A stretch of DNA of 64,000 nt from CAYVBE01 sp964572825 (GCA_964572825.1 CAZNGS010000007.1:31999-95998); one strand, 5' to 3'; numbered from the stretch's first letter, positions 16,147 to 25,040 are shown. Numbers and translations: made by a program. The notes: generated from the letters alone by a model not told the origin.

Positions 16147-16671
16147 ATGAGAGCCAGCAGCGAAGACTCGTCCAGGAGACAGGCGCACGGCGGGGCGAAA
16201 GGCGACTCCGAGAGTCCAGAAGTCGGCTGGGGCGTGAACGCCGAGGATGGCGGAGACGAGATAATCCTGCGCAAGATAATCTATGGCATCCTCGTGACCG
16301 TCGTGGCCATTTTGGGCGTGTGGATACTCGCGACAAGGGACTCCGGAGGTTCCCAAACGCCCGTGCTCAGCGCCAGGTCCGGCACTGGTGCGGACATGAC
16401 TTATACGGTCGTGCTGCTGCCCAGCGTCGAACCTGCCCAACGCGAAATCGTCGACAGAATGGTTGCCACTCCGAAGATGCAGGAGTTGTCGGGGCCGAAT
16501 GAGTTCCGGTTTGTGGAGCTTGTCGATGGCCAGCTTGCCCTCTGCGTGGGGCGTGCGGGGCGTGAGGACGCTCCCGAACTTCGGCAGCTCCTGCGGAGGT
16601 TCCGGGACTTCGAGGCCCCACCCGGCGAAAAGCCCTTCGCGGGCGCGTCCATCCAGGGCTGCCCCGAGTGA
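16147..16671 (+). CDS. Membrane-anchored protein with SPOR-like C-terminal domain
   Basis: 174 residues: a polar N-terminus, one transmembrane helix (IIYGILVTVVAILGVWILAT, about 40-60), then a periplasm-side region with MTYTVVLLPSVEPAQREIVD and FRFVELVDGQLALCVGRAGR. That alternation of a strand, a long helix and a strand with a terminal aromatic/glycine motif is reminiscent of SPOR domains, which bind bare peptidoglycan glycan; the match is weak. It is followed after 39 bp by the small basic protein, so both are probably transcribed from the promoter at 16051. Confidence 0.6.
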   Translation: MRASSEDSSRRQAHGGAKGDSESPEVGWGVNAEDGGDEIILRKIIYGILVTVVAILGVWILATRDSGGSQTPVLSARSGTGADMTYTVVLLPSVEPAQREIVDRMVATPKMQELSGPNEFRFVELVDGQLALCVGRAGREDAPELRQLLRRFRDFEAPPGEKPFAGASIQGCPE

Positions 16672-16710
16672 TCCCCGCTGGCATTCCGCGCACAGCAACC
16701 GGAGGATATT

Positions 16711-16980
16711 ATGTCGCTTGACAAGAGCCTGAAACCCAAAAACCGGCTCACCAGACGCCGCAATGTTCTGACCCGTACCGAGCGCATCGAGAAACTGGAA
16801 GAAGAGGAAGCTTGGGACGAGCAGGAAGACTCCGTCTTCGGTCTGCCCAAGGTTAAGGTGGAACGCAGGGAAGCTCCCCGCGGCCCCATCAAGGAAGAAG
16901 AGCCTGAGGAAGCTGAAGAAGCCCTCGAGGGCGAGCAACCAGTGAGGGTGACAGAGCAAGAGGCTCCCGACGCCCAGTAG
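16711..16980 (+). CDS. PVC-type small basic protein
   Basis: 89 residues with the pattern MSLDKSLKPKNRLTRRRNVL then TRTERIEKLEEEEAW and VFGLPKVKVERR. I recognise it as the small basic protein family found in Planctomycetes, Verrucomicrobia and relatives; its function is unknown, though a ribosome-associated role has been guessed. Here the C-terminus is extended and very acidic (repeated Glu), which is not typical. The ATG has GGAGG 6 bases upstream. It is good taxonomic evidence and lies between the membrane protein and the aminotransferase genes. Confidence 0.8.
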   Translation: MSLDKSLKPKNRLTRRRNVLTRTERIEKLEEEEAWDEQEDSVFGLPKVKVERREAPRGPIKEEEPEEAEEALEGEQPVRVTEQEAPDAQ

Positions 16981-17010
16981 CGCTATCTCTGTTCAGGCCC
17001 GGGGAACGTC

Positions 17011-18117
17011 ATGGACATCCGGCGCGCCATTGCCCGCAGAATGGGCCAGATCGACTCATCCGGTATCCGAAAAGTCTTCGACCTTGCCGAATCTCTCCGC
17101 GACCCCGTCAATCTGAGCATCGGACAGCCCGACTTCGACGTGCCAGAGCCCATCAAGGCCAAGGCCATGCACGCCATCGAGACGGGCCATAACAAATACA
17201 CTGTAACCCAGGGCATAGAGGAACTGCGGCAGAAGGTCGTCCGCTACGAGAAGCGGCAGACCGGCATCCGGCACGACAGGGTGCTGATCACCAGCGGCGT
17301 CTCCGGCGGCATTCTGCTCGCCTTCCTGGCGCTGATCGACCCCGGCGACAAGGTGGCAATCCCCGACCCCTACTTCGTGATGTACAAGCACCTGTGCCGT
17401 CTGCTGGGGGGCGAGCCCCTCTATGTGGACACCTACCCCGACTTTCGGCTGACGCGGCAGAAACTGGAGAAAGCGGGCGCGGCCAACGCCAAGCTCTTGA
17501 TGCTCAACAGCCCCTGCAACCCCACCGGCATCGTCATCCCGCAGAAGGACCTGCGCGCCATCGCGCGGTGGGCGAAAGAGAACGACGTTTTCATCATCAG
17601 CGACGAGATCTACCGCACCTTCTGCTACGAGGGCTCCGCCCCGAGCCCCGCTTCCTTCACGAAGAACGTCCTGCTGCTCAACGGCTTCAGCAAGTCCTCC
17701 GCAATGACCGGCTGGCGGCTGGGATATGCCATCGGACCGCGCCCGCTGATCGACCAGATGACCAAGCTGCAGCAATTCAGCTTCGTCTGCGCCCCATCGG
17801 TGTCCCAGCAGGCCGGCATCGCGGCCCTGGACCTCTCCGCCGAACTTCACGTGCGCGCCTACGCGTCCAAGCGCGATATCATCTACAAGGGACTTAGCCG
17901 CAAGTTCGAGCTGCAACAGCCGCAGGGCGCCTTCTACGCCTTCCCACGGGCACCGGGCGACGACGGCGATGCCTTCTGCAAGCTGGCCATCGAGCACGGC
18001 GTGCTCATCATCCCCGGCAGTGTTTTCAGCGAGAAGAATAGCCACTTCCGGGTCTCCTTCGCCGCCGAGGACAGCACGCTGGAGGAAGGCGTCGACGTCC
18101 TTTGCTCGCTCGTCTGA
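17011..18117 (+). CDS. Class I/II PLP-dependent aminotransferase
   Basis: 368 residues. It would move an amino group between an amino acid and a 2-oxo acid in the cytoplasm. NLSIGQPDFDVPEPIK and NSPCNPTGIVIPQKDL are fold type I signatures, VFIISDEIYRTF holds the Asp that contacts the pyridine nitrogen, and GFSKSSAMTGWRLGYAIGP holds the PLP lysine. Aspartate aminotransferase is the commonest role for this subgroup, but specificity cannot be read by eye. It starts 30 bp after the small basic protein gene and converges on threonine synthase with only 16 bp between their stops. Confidence 0.88.
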   Translation: MDIRRAIARRMGQIDSSGIRKVFDLAESLRDPVNLSIGQPDFDVPEPIKAKAMHAIETGHNKYTVTQGIEELRQKVVRYEKRQTGIRHDRVLITSGVSGGILLAFLALIDPGDKVAIPDPYFVMYKHLCRLLGGEPLYVDTYPDFRLTRQKLEKAGAANAKLLMLNSPCNPTGIVIPQKDLRAIARWAKENDVFIISDEIYRTFCYEGSAPSPASFTKNVLLLNGFSKSSAMTGWRLGYAIGPRPLIDQMTKLQQFSFVCAPSVSQQAGIAALDLSAELHVRAYASKRDIIYKGLSRKFELQQPQGAFYAFPRAPGDDGDAFCKLAIEHGVLIIPGSVFSEKNSHFRVSFAAEDSTLEEGVDVLCSLV

Positions 18118-18133
18118 TCGGCCGGCCGGGGGC

Positions 18134-19465
18134 CTACTTGATGCTTTCGAATATCGCCCCGACCACGGCATCGTAATCCGCCGGCAGCTCCATGGGGGGA
18201 TTAGCGTGCCGGCTTTCGATGTCCTCCAGCCGCTCCCAGTGGTAGTCGATCTTGAACTGGTGAAACTTCAGGCCGTGAGCGGTGGAGATGACGACCACCC
18301 GGTCGTCCGCCCGGACCTCTCCTCGCTGCGCCAGCTTCATCAGCGCCGCCAGGGCCACGCCCGTGTGGGGGTCGGTGAACAGCCCGCTGCGGTCTGCCCG
18401 CGCGCAGGCATGCGCCAGCTCCGCCTCGGTGGCCTGCTCGACGACCCCGCCGAAATTCTTCAGGGTTCTGATGGCCTTGTATATGCTCACCGGATTGCCG
18501 ATGCGGATGGCCGTCGCCAGGGTCTCGCGCGCCTCCTGGGGCTCGAAAGACTCGAAATCCTCCAGGAAGCTTCTGTAGAGCGGGTTGGCCCGCGCGCTCT
18601 GGGCACAGCAGATGCGCGGGACACGGTCGATGAGCCCCAGTGTGCGCATCATCTCGAAGCCCAGCCCCAGCGCGCTCACGTTCCCCAGATTCCCGCCCGG
18701 AATGACCACCCAGTCCGGCACGTCCCAGTCGAGCTGCTGGCATATCTCCACCGACACCGTCTTCTGCCCCTCGATGCGCAGGCTGTTCATGGAGTTGGCC
18801 AGGTAGATGTTGTTCCGGTTGCAGACCTCCTGCACCAGCGCCATGCAGCCGTCGAAGTCGGTGTCCAGCGCCAGGGTCAGGGCGCCGTTGGCCACCGGCT
18901 GGACGAGCTGGGCGGGGCTGATCTTCTCGTGGGGCAGGAAGACGATGGACTGGATGCCCGCGCGCGCGCAGTAGGCCGCCAGCGCCGCCGAGGTGTCACC
19001 GGTTGAGGCGCAGGCCACCGCGGGGACGTCCTTGCCCTCCGCGCGCATCTGCTTCACCATGCTCACCAGCACGGTGAGGCCCAGGTCCTTGAACGATCCG
19101 GTGTGGGAGTTGCCGCACAGCTTCACGTGCAGGTCCGGCACGCCGATCTCCTCCCCGAACTGGCCCGCGTGCAGCAGCGGCGTTCGGCCCTCGAAAATGC
19201 TGACGATGTTCTCCTCGTCCACCCGCGGACAGACCCACTCCTTCTTGCCCCAGACGCCGCTGCTCAGCGGACCGGACGCCAGGCCCCAGCGCTGCCCGAA
19301 CAACGCCTTCCACTCATCGGCGGTCCTTTGGCCCAGGGTCTCCACGTCGTGGCGCACTTCGAGCAGGCTGCCGCACTGGCGGCAGCGGTAGATGATCTCG
19401 TCCAGCGGATAACGTTCGTCGCAGCCGGCGAAACACTGGAACCATGCGCGGTATTGCGGGCTCAT
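18134..19465 (-). CDS. thrC: Threonine synthase
   Basis: 443 residues. It converts O-phosphohomoserine to threonine with PLP in the cytoplasm. The N-terminus is a zinc ribbon (CFAGCDERYPLDEIIYRCRQ). KLCGNSHTGSFKDLGLTVLV contains the PLP lysine. ACASTGDTSAALAAY and VIPGGNLGNVSALGLG form the phosphate and substrate loops. The start at 19465 (MSPQYRAW) is preferred over 19525 because the extra residues are unlike the family and AAGG lies upstream of the shorter start. Confidence 0.92.
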   Translation of the reverse strand: MSPQYRAWFQCFAGCDERYPLDEIIYRCRQCGSLLEVRHDVETLGQRTADEWKALFGQRWGLASGPLSSGVWGKKEWVCPRVDEENIVSIFEGRTPLLHAGQFGEEIGVPDLHVKLCGNSHTGSFKDLGLTVLVSMVKQMRAEGKDVPAVACASTGDTSAALAAYCARAGIQSIVFLPHEKISPAQLVQPVANGALTLALDTDFDGCMALVQEVCNRNNIYLANSMNSLRIEGQKTVSVEICQQLDWDVPDWVVIPGGNLGNVSALGLGFEMMRTLGLIDRVPRICCAQSARANPLYRSFLEDFESFEPQEARETLATAIRIGNPVSIYKAIRTLKNFGGVVEQATEAELAHACARADRSGLFTDPHTGVALAALMKLAQRGEVRADDRVVVISTAHGLKFHQFKIDYHWERLEDIESRHANPPMELPADYDAVVGAIFESIK

Positions 19466-19568
19466 CGCAACCTTCAGGTATCGGTAAAAGGGAACATGGC
19501 GTCGCGACCTCGACCGACGCTCCATTCTCAGGGCCGGGGCGCGGATTTGTCAAGCAAACGATGTGCCG

Positions 19569-20711
19569 TCAGCCCCGCAATGCGCCCACCAGGGCCTGCG
19601 CCTTCCGGCGATCGGCCGGCATGAAGGGCACAAAGAACGCTTCCGCCGGGAATCTGGCGAAGAACTCCTTGAGCTGCTCCGGGTCCGCCGGCACGCCGGT
19701 CAGGCAGACCTTCTTGCCGGCTTCCAGGATGCAACGGTAGAGGCCGTGCCACCGCTCGTGCAGCCCTCCGGGGTTGCCCGCCCCAGGCACCCACTGAATG
19801 GCGCGCAGATCGGGCAGGGAGAGCAATTTCTCTACGTGCGGCAGCTCGCCGGGGCCGTCCAGGTGGTAGTAGAGCCGACCGTCGCCGTCCTCCATCTGCC
19901 AGCGCAGCACCGGCATGACCCACCGCTCGAACGCGTCCGGCGATATCATGGCGGAAAAATCGCAGGTGCCCAGGTGGCTGTTGCGCCCCGCGAGCACCCG
20001 CATGGCCTGCGCCCAGCAGCGGTGGTTGTGCGGCGCGATGATATCCCGGAGCCGCCCCCGATAGTGCCGCCACAGGCCGAAGACATGCTCGAAGCAGGCG
20101 TCCAGCTTCTCCGGCTGGTCCATGGTGTCCATCAGCAGGTTGGTCGTCGTGCGCAGGGCCGCCAGTATGTCGAGTATCCCGCCCAGCTCGGGCGGCGCGA
20201 AGACGAAGCGGCCCTCCAGCCGCTCCACCAGCCGCCGGATGGCCTCGAAGGCCACCTCCGTGTAGCGCGGCTCGTCGGAGGTGCCCAGCTCCAGTATCTC
20301 GTCCAGCGTCAGCGGCTCGGGCACCTCCAGCCAGATCGTGTCGCCGCGGAAATCCGTCACCCCGGTCAGGAAGGCGGACATCATCGAGGCGCCCAGGTTG
20401 ATGAACAGGAAGTGGTAACCCTCCGCCAGGTGGTCGGTCGCATCGGCATAGCGGGCGAACAGGTCTATCGCCTCGTCCACGTAGGTCAGGTCGCCGGTCT
20501 CCGCGGCCAGTTGCACGGCCTGTCCGAACACGAACTCGTGCCGCCACCCCGTCCATCGCTCGACGTTTCGGGGCTCCATCCAGTCCGCGACGCCGGCCGG
20601 AAACCCGGCGTCCTCCCGGGGGCAGATGACATACAGCAGGGCGTGATCGCCGGTGCCCTCCCACCACTCCTCGTATTGCTGCCTGACCTCTTCAATGTAG
20701 TCCGTCAGCAT
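19569..20711 (-). CDS. UroD/MtaA-like protein, second copy
   Basis: 380 residues from ATG 20711, with AGGGAG about 8 bases upstream; a GTG at 20720 is too close to that site. The TIM-barrel pattern of the uroporphyrinogen decarboxylase superfamily is visible in the C-terminal half: YYHLDGPGELPHVEKLLSLP and AIQWVPGAGNPGG, where the HLD and GAG motifs contact ligand or metal in MtaA-type proteins. The N-terminal half is diverged from the copy at 6428. It is therefore a separate subfamily. It stands alone, 100 bp downstream of threonine synthase on the same strand. Confidence 0.75.
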   Translation of the reverse strand: MLTDYIEEVRQQYEEWWEGTGDHALLYVICPREDAGFPAGVADWMEPRNVERWTGWRHEFVFGQAVQLAAETGDLTYVDEAIDLFARYADATDHLAEGYHFLFINLGASMMSAFLTGVTDFRGDTIWLEVPEPLTLDEILELGTSDEPRYTEVAFEAIRRLVERLEGRFVFAPPELGGILDILAALRTTTNLLMDTMDQPEKLDACFEHVFGLWRHYRGRLRDIIAPHNHRCWAQAMRVLAGRNSHLGTCDFSAMISPDAFERWVMPVLRWQMEDGDGRLYYHLDGPGELPHVEKLLSLPDLRAIQWVPGAGNPGGLHERWHGLYRCILEAGKKVCLTGVPADPEQLKEFFARFPAEAFFVPFMPADRRKAQALVGALRG

Positions 20712-20973
20712 GCACGGCACTCCCTGGAGATTCCGAAACGTGCGGCAGCCTATCGCAAGGGAAGCCCGAGAGCAAGCGACCGGAGGGTGGACCTTGTGGA
20801 CTGCGTGGACTGGGTGGAGGCTGTGGACGGCAAGGGCCGCCGTTGCGGCGTCCCCGGTGTGGCGCAGGCGCCCCCGCCTGCGGCCGTCTTGCCCTGCCGG
20901 ACAGCGCAGTCGTTAGCATTGGAGCCTTCACGCACATGTCTCCGGCTGCAAAAGTCCGTGGCATCTCAATTGC

Positions 20974-21381
20974 TCAGTCGGGGCAGATCAGCTCCAGGCT
21001 CGGAAAGTAGGTCCGGTAGCGACCCATATCTCGGGTCAGCAACGTCATTCTCTCCACCGCGGCGTGGGCGCCGATGAAGAAATCGGGCAACGGTACCGAA
21101 CGATTCCCCCCGCGCCGGCGGTAGTCCAGAAAGCACTTTCCCGCCAGGAACGCCGCCTCGTAGGGGATGGGCACCCGCTCCACCAGGTCCGCCGGCAAAG
21201 CCGATTCCATCTCCTCGATCCGCTCGAAGCGAACCGAGACCTCCGCGTAGATCACCGGGTTGATGCAGATGATGTTCTCCTCGCCGCAGCGCTCGAGGGC
21301 GTCACGCGACCAGTCGAACCAGTTCTCATCCTCGGTGATCACGTCGAGCAATACATTAGAGTCCACCAGAACGCGGCTCAT
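20974..21381 (-). CDS. PIN-domain ribonuclease toxin, VapC type
   Basis: 135 residues. PIN toxins cut RNA, often tRNA or rRNA, with metal bound by conserved acidic residues. Visible are the opening VLVDSNVLLDV (Asp 7), IYAEVSVRF (Glu, mid-protein), VPLPDFFIGAHA (Asp) and LLTRDMGRYRTYFP (Asp), which make a full active site. It overlaps the upstream antitoxin gene by 4 bp (ATGA), so it is translationally coupled. Confidence 0.88.
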   Translation of the reverse strand: MSRVLVDSNVLLDVITEDENWFDWSRDALERCGEENIICINPVIYAEVSVRFERIEEMESALPADLVERVPIPYEAAFLAGKCFLDYRRRGGNRSVPLPDFFIGAHAAVERMTLLTRDMGRYRTYFPSLELICPD

Positions 21382-21608
21382 CCTTCACCCCGGGTCAGGG
21401 CCATGATCTCGTCGGTGCTCATGCGCACCCTTCCCCTGCCTTTCATGGTCTCCACGAGCCTGCGCCCGCGCCGCCGGGAACCGGCGACCTTCTTGATGAC
21501 CGCCCTGCCGTCCTCCACCTCGAACTCGACTTCGGTGCCGGGCAACAGTCCGGTATCCCGGCGTATCTCGGCGGGAATGGTTACCTGTCCCTTGCTGGTG
21601 ATCTTCAT
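21378..21608 (-). CDS. AbrB-type antitoxin, VapB type
   Basis: 76 residues. The N-terminal swapped-hairpin domain reads MKITSKGQVTIPAEIRRDTG and binds DNA as a dimer; the basic C-terminal half (RRRGRRLVETMKGRGR) should wrap the PIN toxin. It precedes and overlaps the toxin gene. A promoter and a repeated GTAAGA operator lie directly upstream, as expected for autoregulation. Confidence 0.88.
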   Translation of the reverse strand: MKITSKGQVTIPAEIRRDTGLLPGTEVEFEVEDGRAVIKKVAGSRRRGRRLVETMKGRGRVRMSTDEIMALTRGEG

Positions 21609-21626
21609 GGCTACGCTCCAGGACGT

Positions 21627-21651
21627 GTAATCTTACTAGTCTTACTCTTAC
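21627..21651 (-). promoter_or_regulatory. Probable antitoxin operator
   Basis: On the minus strand the motif GTAAGA occurs three times (GTAAGAGTAAGACTAGTAAG, then ATTAC). It overlaps the -10 box, and the ends GTAA/TTAC are mirror-like. An AbrB-type dimer could bind here. Confidence 0.5.
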
Positions 21652-21673
21652 CATCTCACAGGTCGGTTGTCAA
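21645..21673 (-). promoter_or_regulatory. Promoter of the vapBC-type operon
   Basis: TTGACA, 17 bases, TAAGAG on the minus strand. The -35 box is perfect; the -10 is weak and lies inside the GTAAGA repeats. Confidence 0.5.
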
Positions 21674-21921
21674 CCTCCGAAGGTTCTCTTGAGAGCCGAG
21701 ATCCGTCCCTCCTGGGGGTAATCCGCCGCGCCCCGTCGTCATCCATCTTGCGCGGGTTCAATACGACCGTTACGATAGCTTCCAGTCCGGTGAGGGCATG
21801 CATGTTGAGGTGTAGACGCAACGTTACTCAGAGCTACGATATTCCGTCTGCGAACGCCGGTGAGGCCTGACCCGACTGCCGCCGCGCGATCAAGATGTCC
21901 CTGTGGGCGAGGGGGAGGTAG

Positions 21922-23244
21922 GTGAGATTCAAACAGGTCCTCTCACGTTACTTCGGGAGCTGGTGGCTGCCGGGCGCCGTTTACCTGGCCGCGTTGATGC
22001 TCCTGACCGGCCCCGCGCTGCTTTCGAGCGGATGGTTTGTTGTTCGCATGGACGTGCTGCTACTTTGTCTGGTCCTTCCGCTCGGGGGCATCGTCGCGGC
22101 GGTTGTATGGAACTTGATCGGGAAACGCTGGGGCAGGGCAGTGGTCAACTTCGCCATGCTCTCAGTGTGCGGTGGAGTAACCTTTTTCCTGTTCGGGTTT
22201 TTGATGTGGGCCACACCGAGCCAGGACCACTTCGCGGACGATCTGACCATCCCGCCGGGCCTGGCGGTCGATGAACCCGGGGAGGAGTTGGACGGGAAAC
22301 CGGGCGGGCCGGAAGACACCTTCCAGGCCGATCTGCTGGCCGCCCTCCGCTCCGACGGCGGCGAGGACCCTTCGGTGACCGCGGACGTCTCCAATCTCAT
22401 CCGGCTCCAACAGCGGAATCCAGAGGTCTTGAGGCGGTACCTTGCGACCAGTCCGTGCTGGCGGCTCTTCCGGGACCGTCGGGGGGTCTTTGCCACGAGA
22501 AGATGGATGGTAGGTTCCGAGTGGCAGTACAGTCTTCATGGCTATTACACGAATCATGACATTGACGAGTGGCGGCACGAGGGTATTCCCGGGTTCTCAT
22601 TCCGCCTGACCCTTGGGCTTGCCGGGCGTCCGTGGGCCGGTGCGTCCTCTGACTCGACGCGCATCCGACAGGGGCGGACGGCTCGGTTAGAGCTGTCGAC
22701 TGGCCGTGGGATGAACGCAAGCCACTGCGTGATCGACGCAGGCGACCTCGTCGTCGAAGTCTTGGAGCGGTCCACGGGCCGGGAGCGTCGCCTGACCGGG
22801 GCCGCGCTGGCCCATATGAACCAAGAACTGGAGCCGCTGGTCGGGGCGCCGGAATGGCGCACCATCCAACGTATCGTGCCCGAGGGCGCCATCCGTCTCG
22901 GCGCGCCGTCTCTCGCGTTGCGCAGATCGTCTCAGCCTGGAACCTATAACTCCCAGATATGGGTGAATCCCGGCGAACCTGGGATGGTGTTTCTGAAGGC
23001 CTACGAGGTGACCCGGGGGACACGCCTGTCTGCACGCAGTCTCAGGGGGCGCTCCAACGAGTGGGTTGGCTGGTCGGACGATCCCCGGCAGTTGTTTCTC
23101 TCCAACACCCATTTCTGGATCTACGAAGGGGATTGGGGGAAGCCGTACGCGGCGCGGTTCGAAGTCTGGTTCGCGCCGGATTCGGGGGCAGGGAAGCGGA
23201 AGCTGACGGAGAATATCTTCAAGATAGAAGGATGGCAACGGTAG
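21922..23244 (+). CDS. Hypothetical protein with N-terminal membrane helices
   Basis: 440 residues from GTG 21922, chosen because GGGGGAGG sits 5 bases upstream. Three hydrophobic segments fall in the first 100 residues (about 17-35, 45-65, 75-95), followed by a long soluble part with no motif I recognise. It is unlike the neighbouring genes, and there is no operon partner. The C-terminal half has beta-rich text (FWIYEGDWGKPYAARFEVWF). I cannot name a function; the protein is probably anchored in the inner membrane. Confidence 0.65.
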   Translation: MRFKQVLSRYFGSWWLPGAVYLAALMLLTGPALLSSGWFVVRMDVLLLCLVLPLGGIVAAVVWNLIGKRWGRAVVNFAMLSVCGGVTFFLFGFLMWATPSQDHFADDLTIPPGLAVDEPGEELDGKPGGPEDTFQADLLAALRSDGGEDPSVTADVSNLIRLQQRNPEVLRRYLATSPCWRLFRDRRGVFATRRWMVGSEWQYSLHGYYTNHDIDEWRHEGIPGFSFRLTLGLAGRPWAGASSDSTRIRQGRTARLELSTGRGMNASHCVIDAGDLVVEVLERSTGRERRLTGAALAHMNQELEPLVGAPEWRTIQRIVPEGAIRLGAPSLALRRSSQPGTYNSQIWVNPGEPGMVFLKAYEVTRGTRLSARSLRGRSNEWVGWSDDPRQLFLSNTHFWIYEGDWGKPYAARFEVWFAPDSGAGKRKLTENIFKIEGWQR

Positions 23245-23941
23245 CGATCGCCGCGCGACTATATGTCAAGCGAAGATTCTTGGCGATCGACGACGGTTAG
23301 AAATGTCATCTGGCACAGGTTGATTGCCGCGTCCCCCCCCGCCTGAGCGAGCCCTGGTTGCGGGGATGCCCGGTGCCCACGGCATCGCGTGCGAGGCCTC
23401 TTCGTCGTCAGGCCCGGCAGGGCCCTCTCAGTGTTAGCCCCGGGTGATCCCGCGAAGCGGGCGAACCCGGGGGGACAAAGGCGCCAGAAACACGAAGGAG
23501 CCCACGAGAGCGGGCGATTCAGGCGAGAGCGTAGACGCTATGCAGCCTGGAAACTTCCTGACTCGCCCGCCTCCGCGGGCTCTGGGGTTTGGGGTGGGTT
23601 CTCGCAGGGCTCAGCCGCTCTGCGGGGTCGTTCTGGATTAATACTGGGATGCCCGCAATGCGGGCTGAGGGCACGAACCATTTGCTTTGACACCAGGAGG
23701 CCACCGTGCCGGGCATAGCCTACCGGACAGTGTGCCGCCACCATGCGAGGCATCGGCGTCATGGGTTAAAGCAATCTGCCCCCACGACGGAGGTGGTGTC
23801 CAGGCGGGTTCTTCTGAGACCCTCGCCCCATAAGGGCATCGCCGTGCAACGCGGCTGTGACCGCGCTTGCGTTTCGGGCGTACTCTGGGTAGAAGGCTAT
23901 CTTGTGATCTCCTTCGAAACTCTTGTCGCTGGATGGCTTTC
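23245..23941. other. Intergenic region, GC-rich repeat, no gene seen
   Basis: No frame here has the look of a gene. Much of it (about 23380-23660) is GC-rich sequence with short hairpins (GGGTGATCCCGCGAAGCGGG) and wording shared with the repeats flanking the intron at 58-60 kb: GCCCGGCAGGGCC, GGGGTTTGGGG and CTCGCCCGCCTCCGCGGG. Confidence 0.5.
23380..23660. repeat. GC-rich dispersed repeat, copy A
   Basis: TCGTCAGGCCCGGCAGGGCC at its left end matches TCGTCAGGCCCGACAGGGCC near 57823. The right part, CTCGCCCGCCTCCGCGGG with GGGGTTTGGGG, resembles in inverted form the segment at about 60015-60055 (GGGGAAACCCCAAAAACC and CCCCCGGAGGAGGCGAGTC). Long inverted runs suggest a structured RNA or a mobile, non-coding repeat. 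Confidence 0.45.
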
Positions 23942-24835
23942 ATGACCGCTGAACATCGCGTACCTCTCCTGCTGGACACCGATATCGGGTCGGACATTGA
24001 TGACGCCGTGTGCCTGACTTACCTGCTGGCAGAGCCGCGGTGTGAGCTGTTGGGCGTCACTACCGTCACCGGCCAGCCGCGGCGACGGGCCATGCTGGCG
24101 GATGCCGTCTGCCGGGCGGCGGGCCGGGAACAGGTGCCCATCCGCAGCGGGTGCGACCGCCCTATTCTCTTCCCCCAGAAACAGCCCCACGCGCCGCAGG
24201 CCGAGGTGCTCCCCCGGTGGGACCATCGGGAGGATTTCGCACCTTACGAGGCCGTCGAGTTCCTGCGGCGCACCATTCGCCAGCGCGCCGGGGAGATCAC
24301 GCTCCTCACCGTGGGGCCGTTGACGAATGCCGGGGTGCTGTTCGCCGTCGACCCGGAGACCGCCGGCATGCTCCGCCGGCTGGTGATGATGGGCGGGCGG
24401 TACTTCGGGGAGGGCACCGAGTGGAACACCTCCGGCGATCCCGTGGCGAGCGCCCTGGTCTTCGAGGCGGACGTTCCGGAGCTGGTCGCCTACGGGCTCG
24501 ACGTCACGCTTCAGTGCAGGATGCCGGCGGATGAATGCCGGCGCCGGTTCCGCGGCGGTCCCTTCGAGGTGGTCCGCGACATGGCGGAGGTCTGGTTCCG
24601 GAAGCAGGACAGCATCACCTTCCACGACCCCCTGGCGGCGGCCGGCATCTTCGAACCGGACCTCTGCACCTACCGGCGGGGGCGCGTGACGGCCGTCACG
24701 GAGAGGGGGGAGCAATTCGGCGAGACGCATTTCGATCCAGACGAGGCCGGCCCGCACCGCGTGGCGGCGATGGTGGACGCGGAGCGGTTTTTCCAGCACT
24801 ATTTCGAGATCACCGCCGCATTCGCCACCGGGTAA
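23942..24835 (+). CDS. Nucleoside hydrolase (inosine-uridine type)
   Basis: 297 residues. It hydrolyses the N-glycosidic bond of ribonucleosides for salvage. LLLDTDIGSDIDDAVCL near the N-terminus is the diagnostic calcium-binding cluster of Asp residues. ITLLTVGPLTNAGVLF, LVMMGGRYFGEGTEWNTSGD and ITFHDPLAAA (HDPLA motif) complete the site. The ATG at 23942 is used; an in-frame ATG at 23933 is equally possible. It stands alone on the plus strand. Confidence 0.9.
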   Translation: MTAEHRVPLLLDTDIGSDIDDAVCLTYLLAEPRCELLGVTTVTGQPRRRAMLADAVCRAAGREQVPIRSGCDRPILFPQKQPHAPQAEVLPRWDHREDFAPYEAVEFLRRTIRQRAGEITLLTVGPLTNAGVLFAVDPETAGMLRRLVMMGGRYFGEGTEWNTSGDPVASALVFEADVPELVAYGLDVTLQCRMPADECRRRFRGGPFEVVRDMAEVWFRKQDSITFHDPLAAAGIFEPDLCTYRRGRVTAVTERGEQFGETHFDPDEAGPHRVAAMVDAERFFQHYFEITAAFATG

Positions 24836-24889
24836 AAAAGCCCTGGCGATAAAAGCGGGATTGTTTCGCCCGCCGCCCCAACGGCAAAG

Positions 24890-24927
24890 CCTTTCGACAG
24901 GCTCAAGGGCCTGAGCAAAGTCGAAGG
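24890..24927. repeat. Hairpin repeat
   Basis: CCTTTCGACAGGCTCA and its mirror half TGAGCAAAGTCGAAGG form an imperfect stem. It resembles widespread intergenic hairpin repeats of high-GC bacteria. It is not followed by a T run, so a terminator role is unproven. Confidence 0.45.
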
Positions 24928-25040
24928 GCGGTGGCAAGCCACCGCAGTCCAGGAAAAACCGGGGCTGTGGTCCCCCCCTCCGCAAGACCGCCATGATGTT
25001 GCATCTCTGTGAACTCCTGCTTGACTCCACTGTCCACAAA

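Noticed and set aside
23440..23640. A CRISPR-like repeat array in the GC-rich region
   Set aside because: The repeats are not regular, have no equal spacers, and no cas gene is present.
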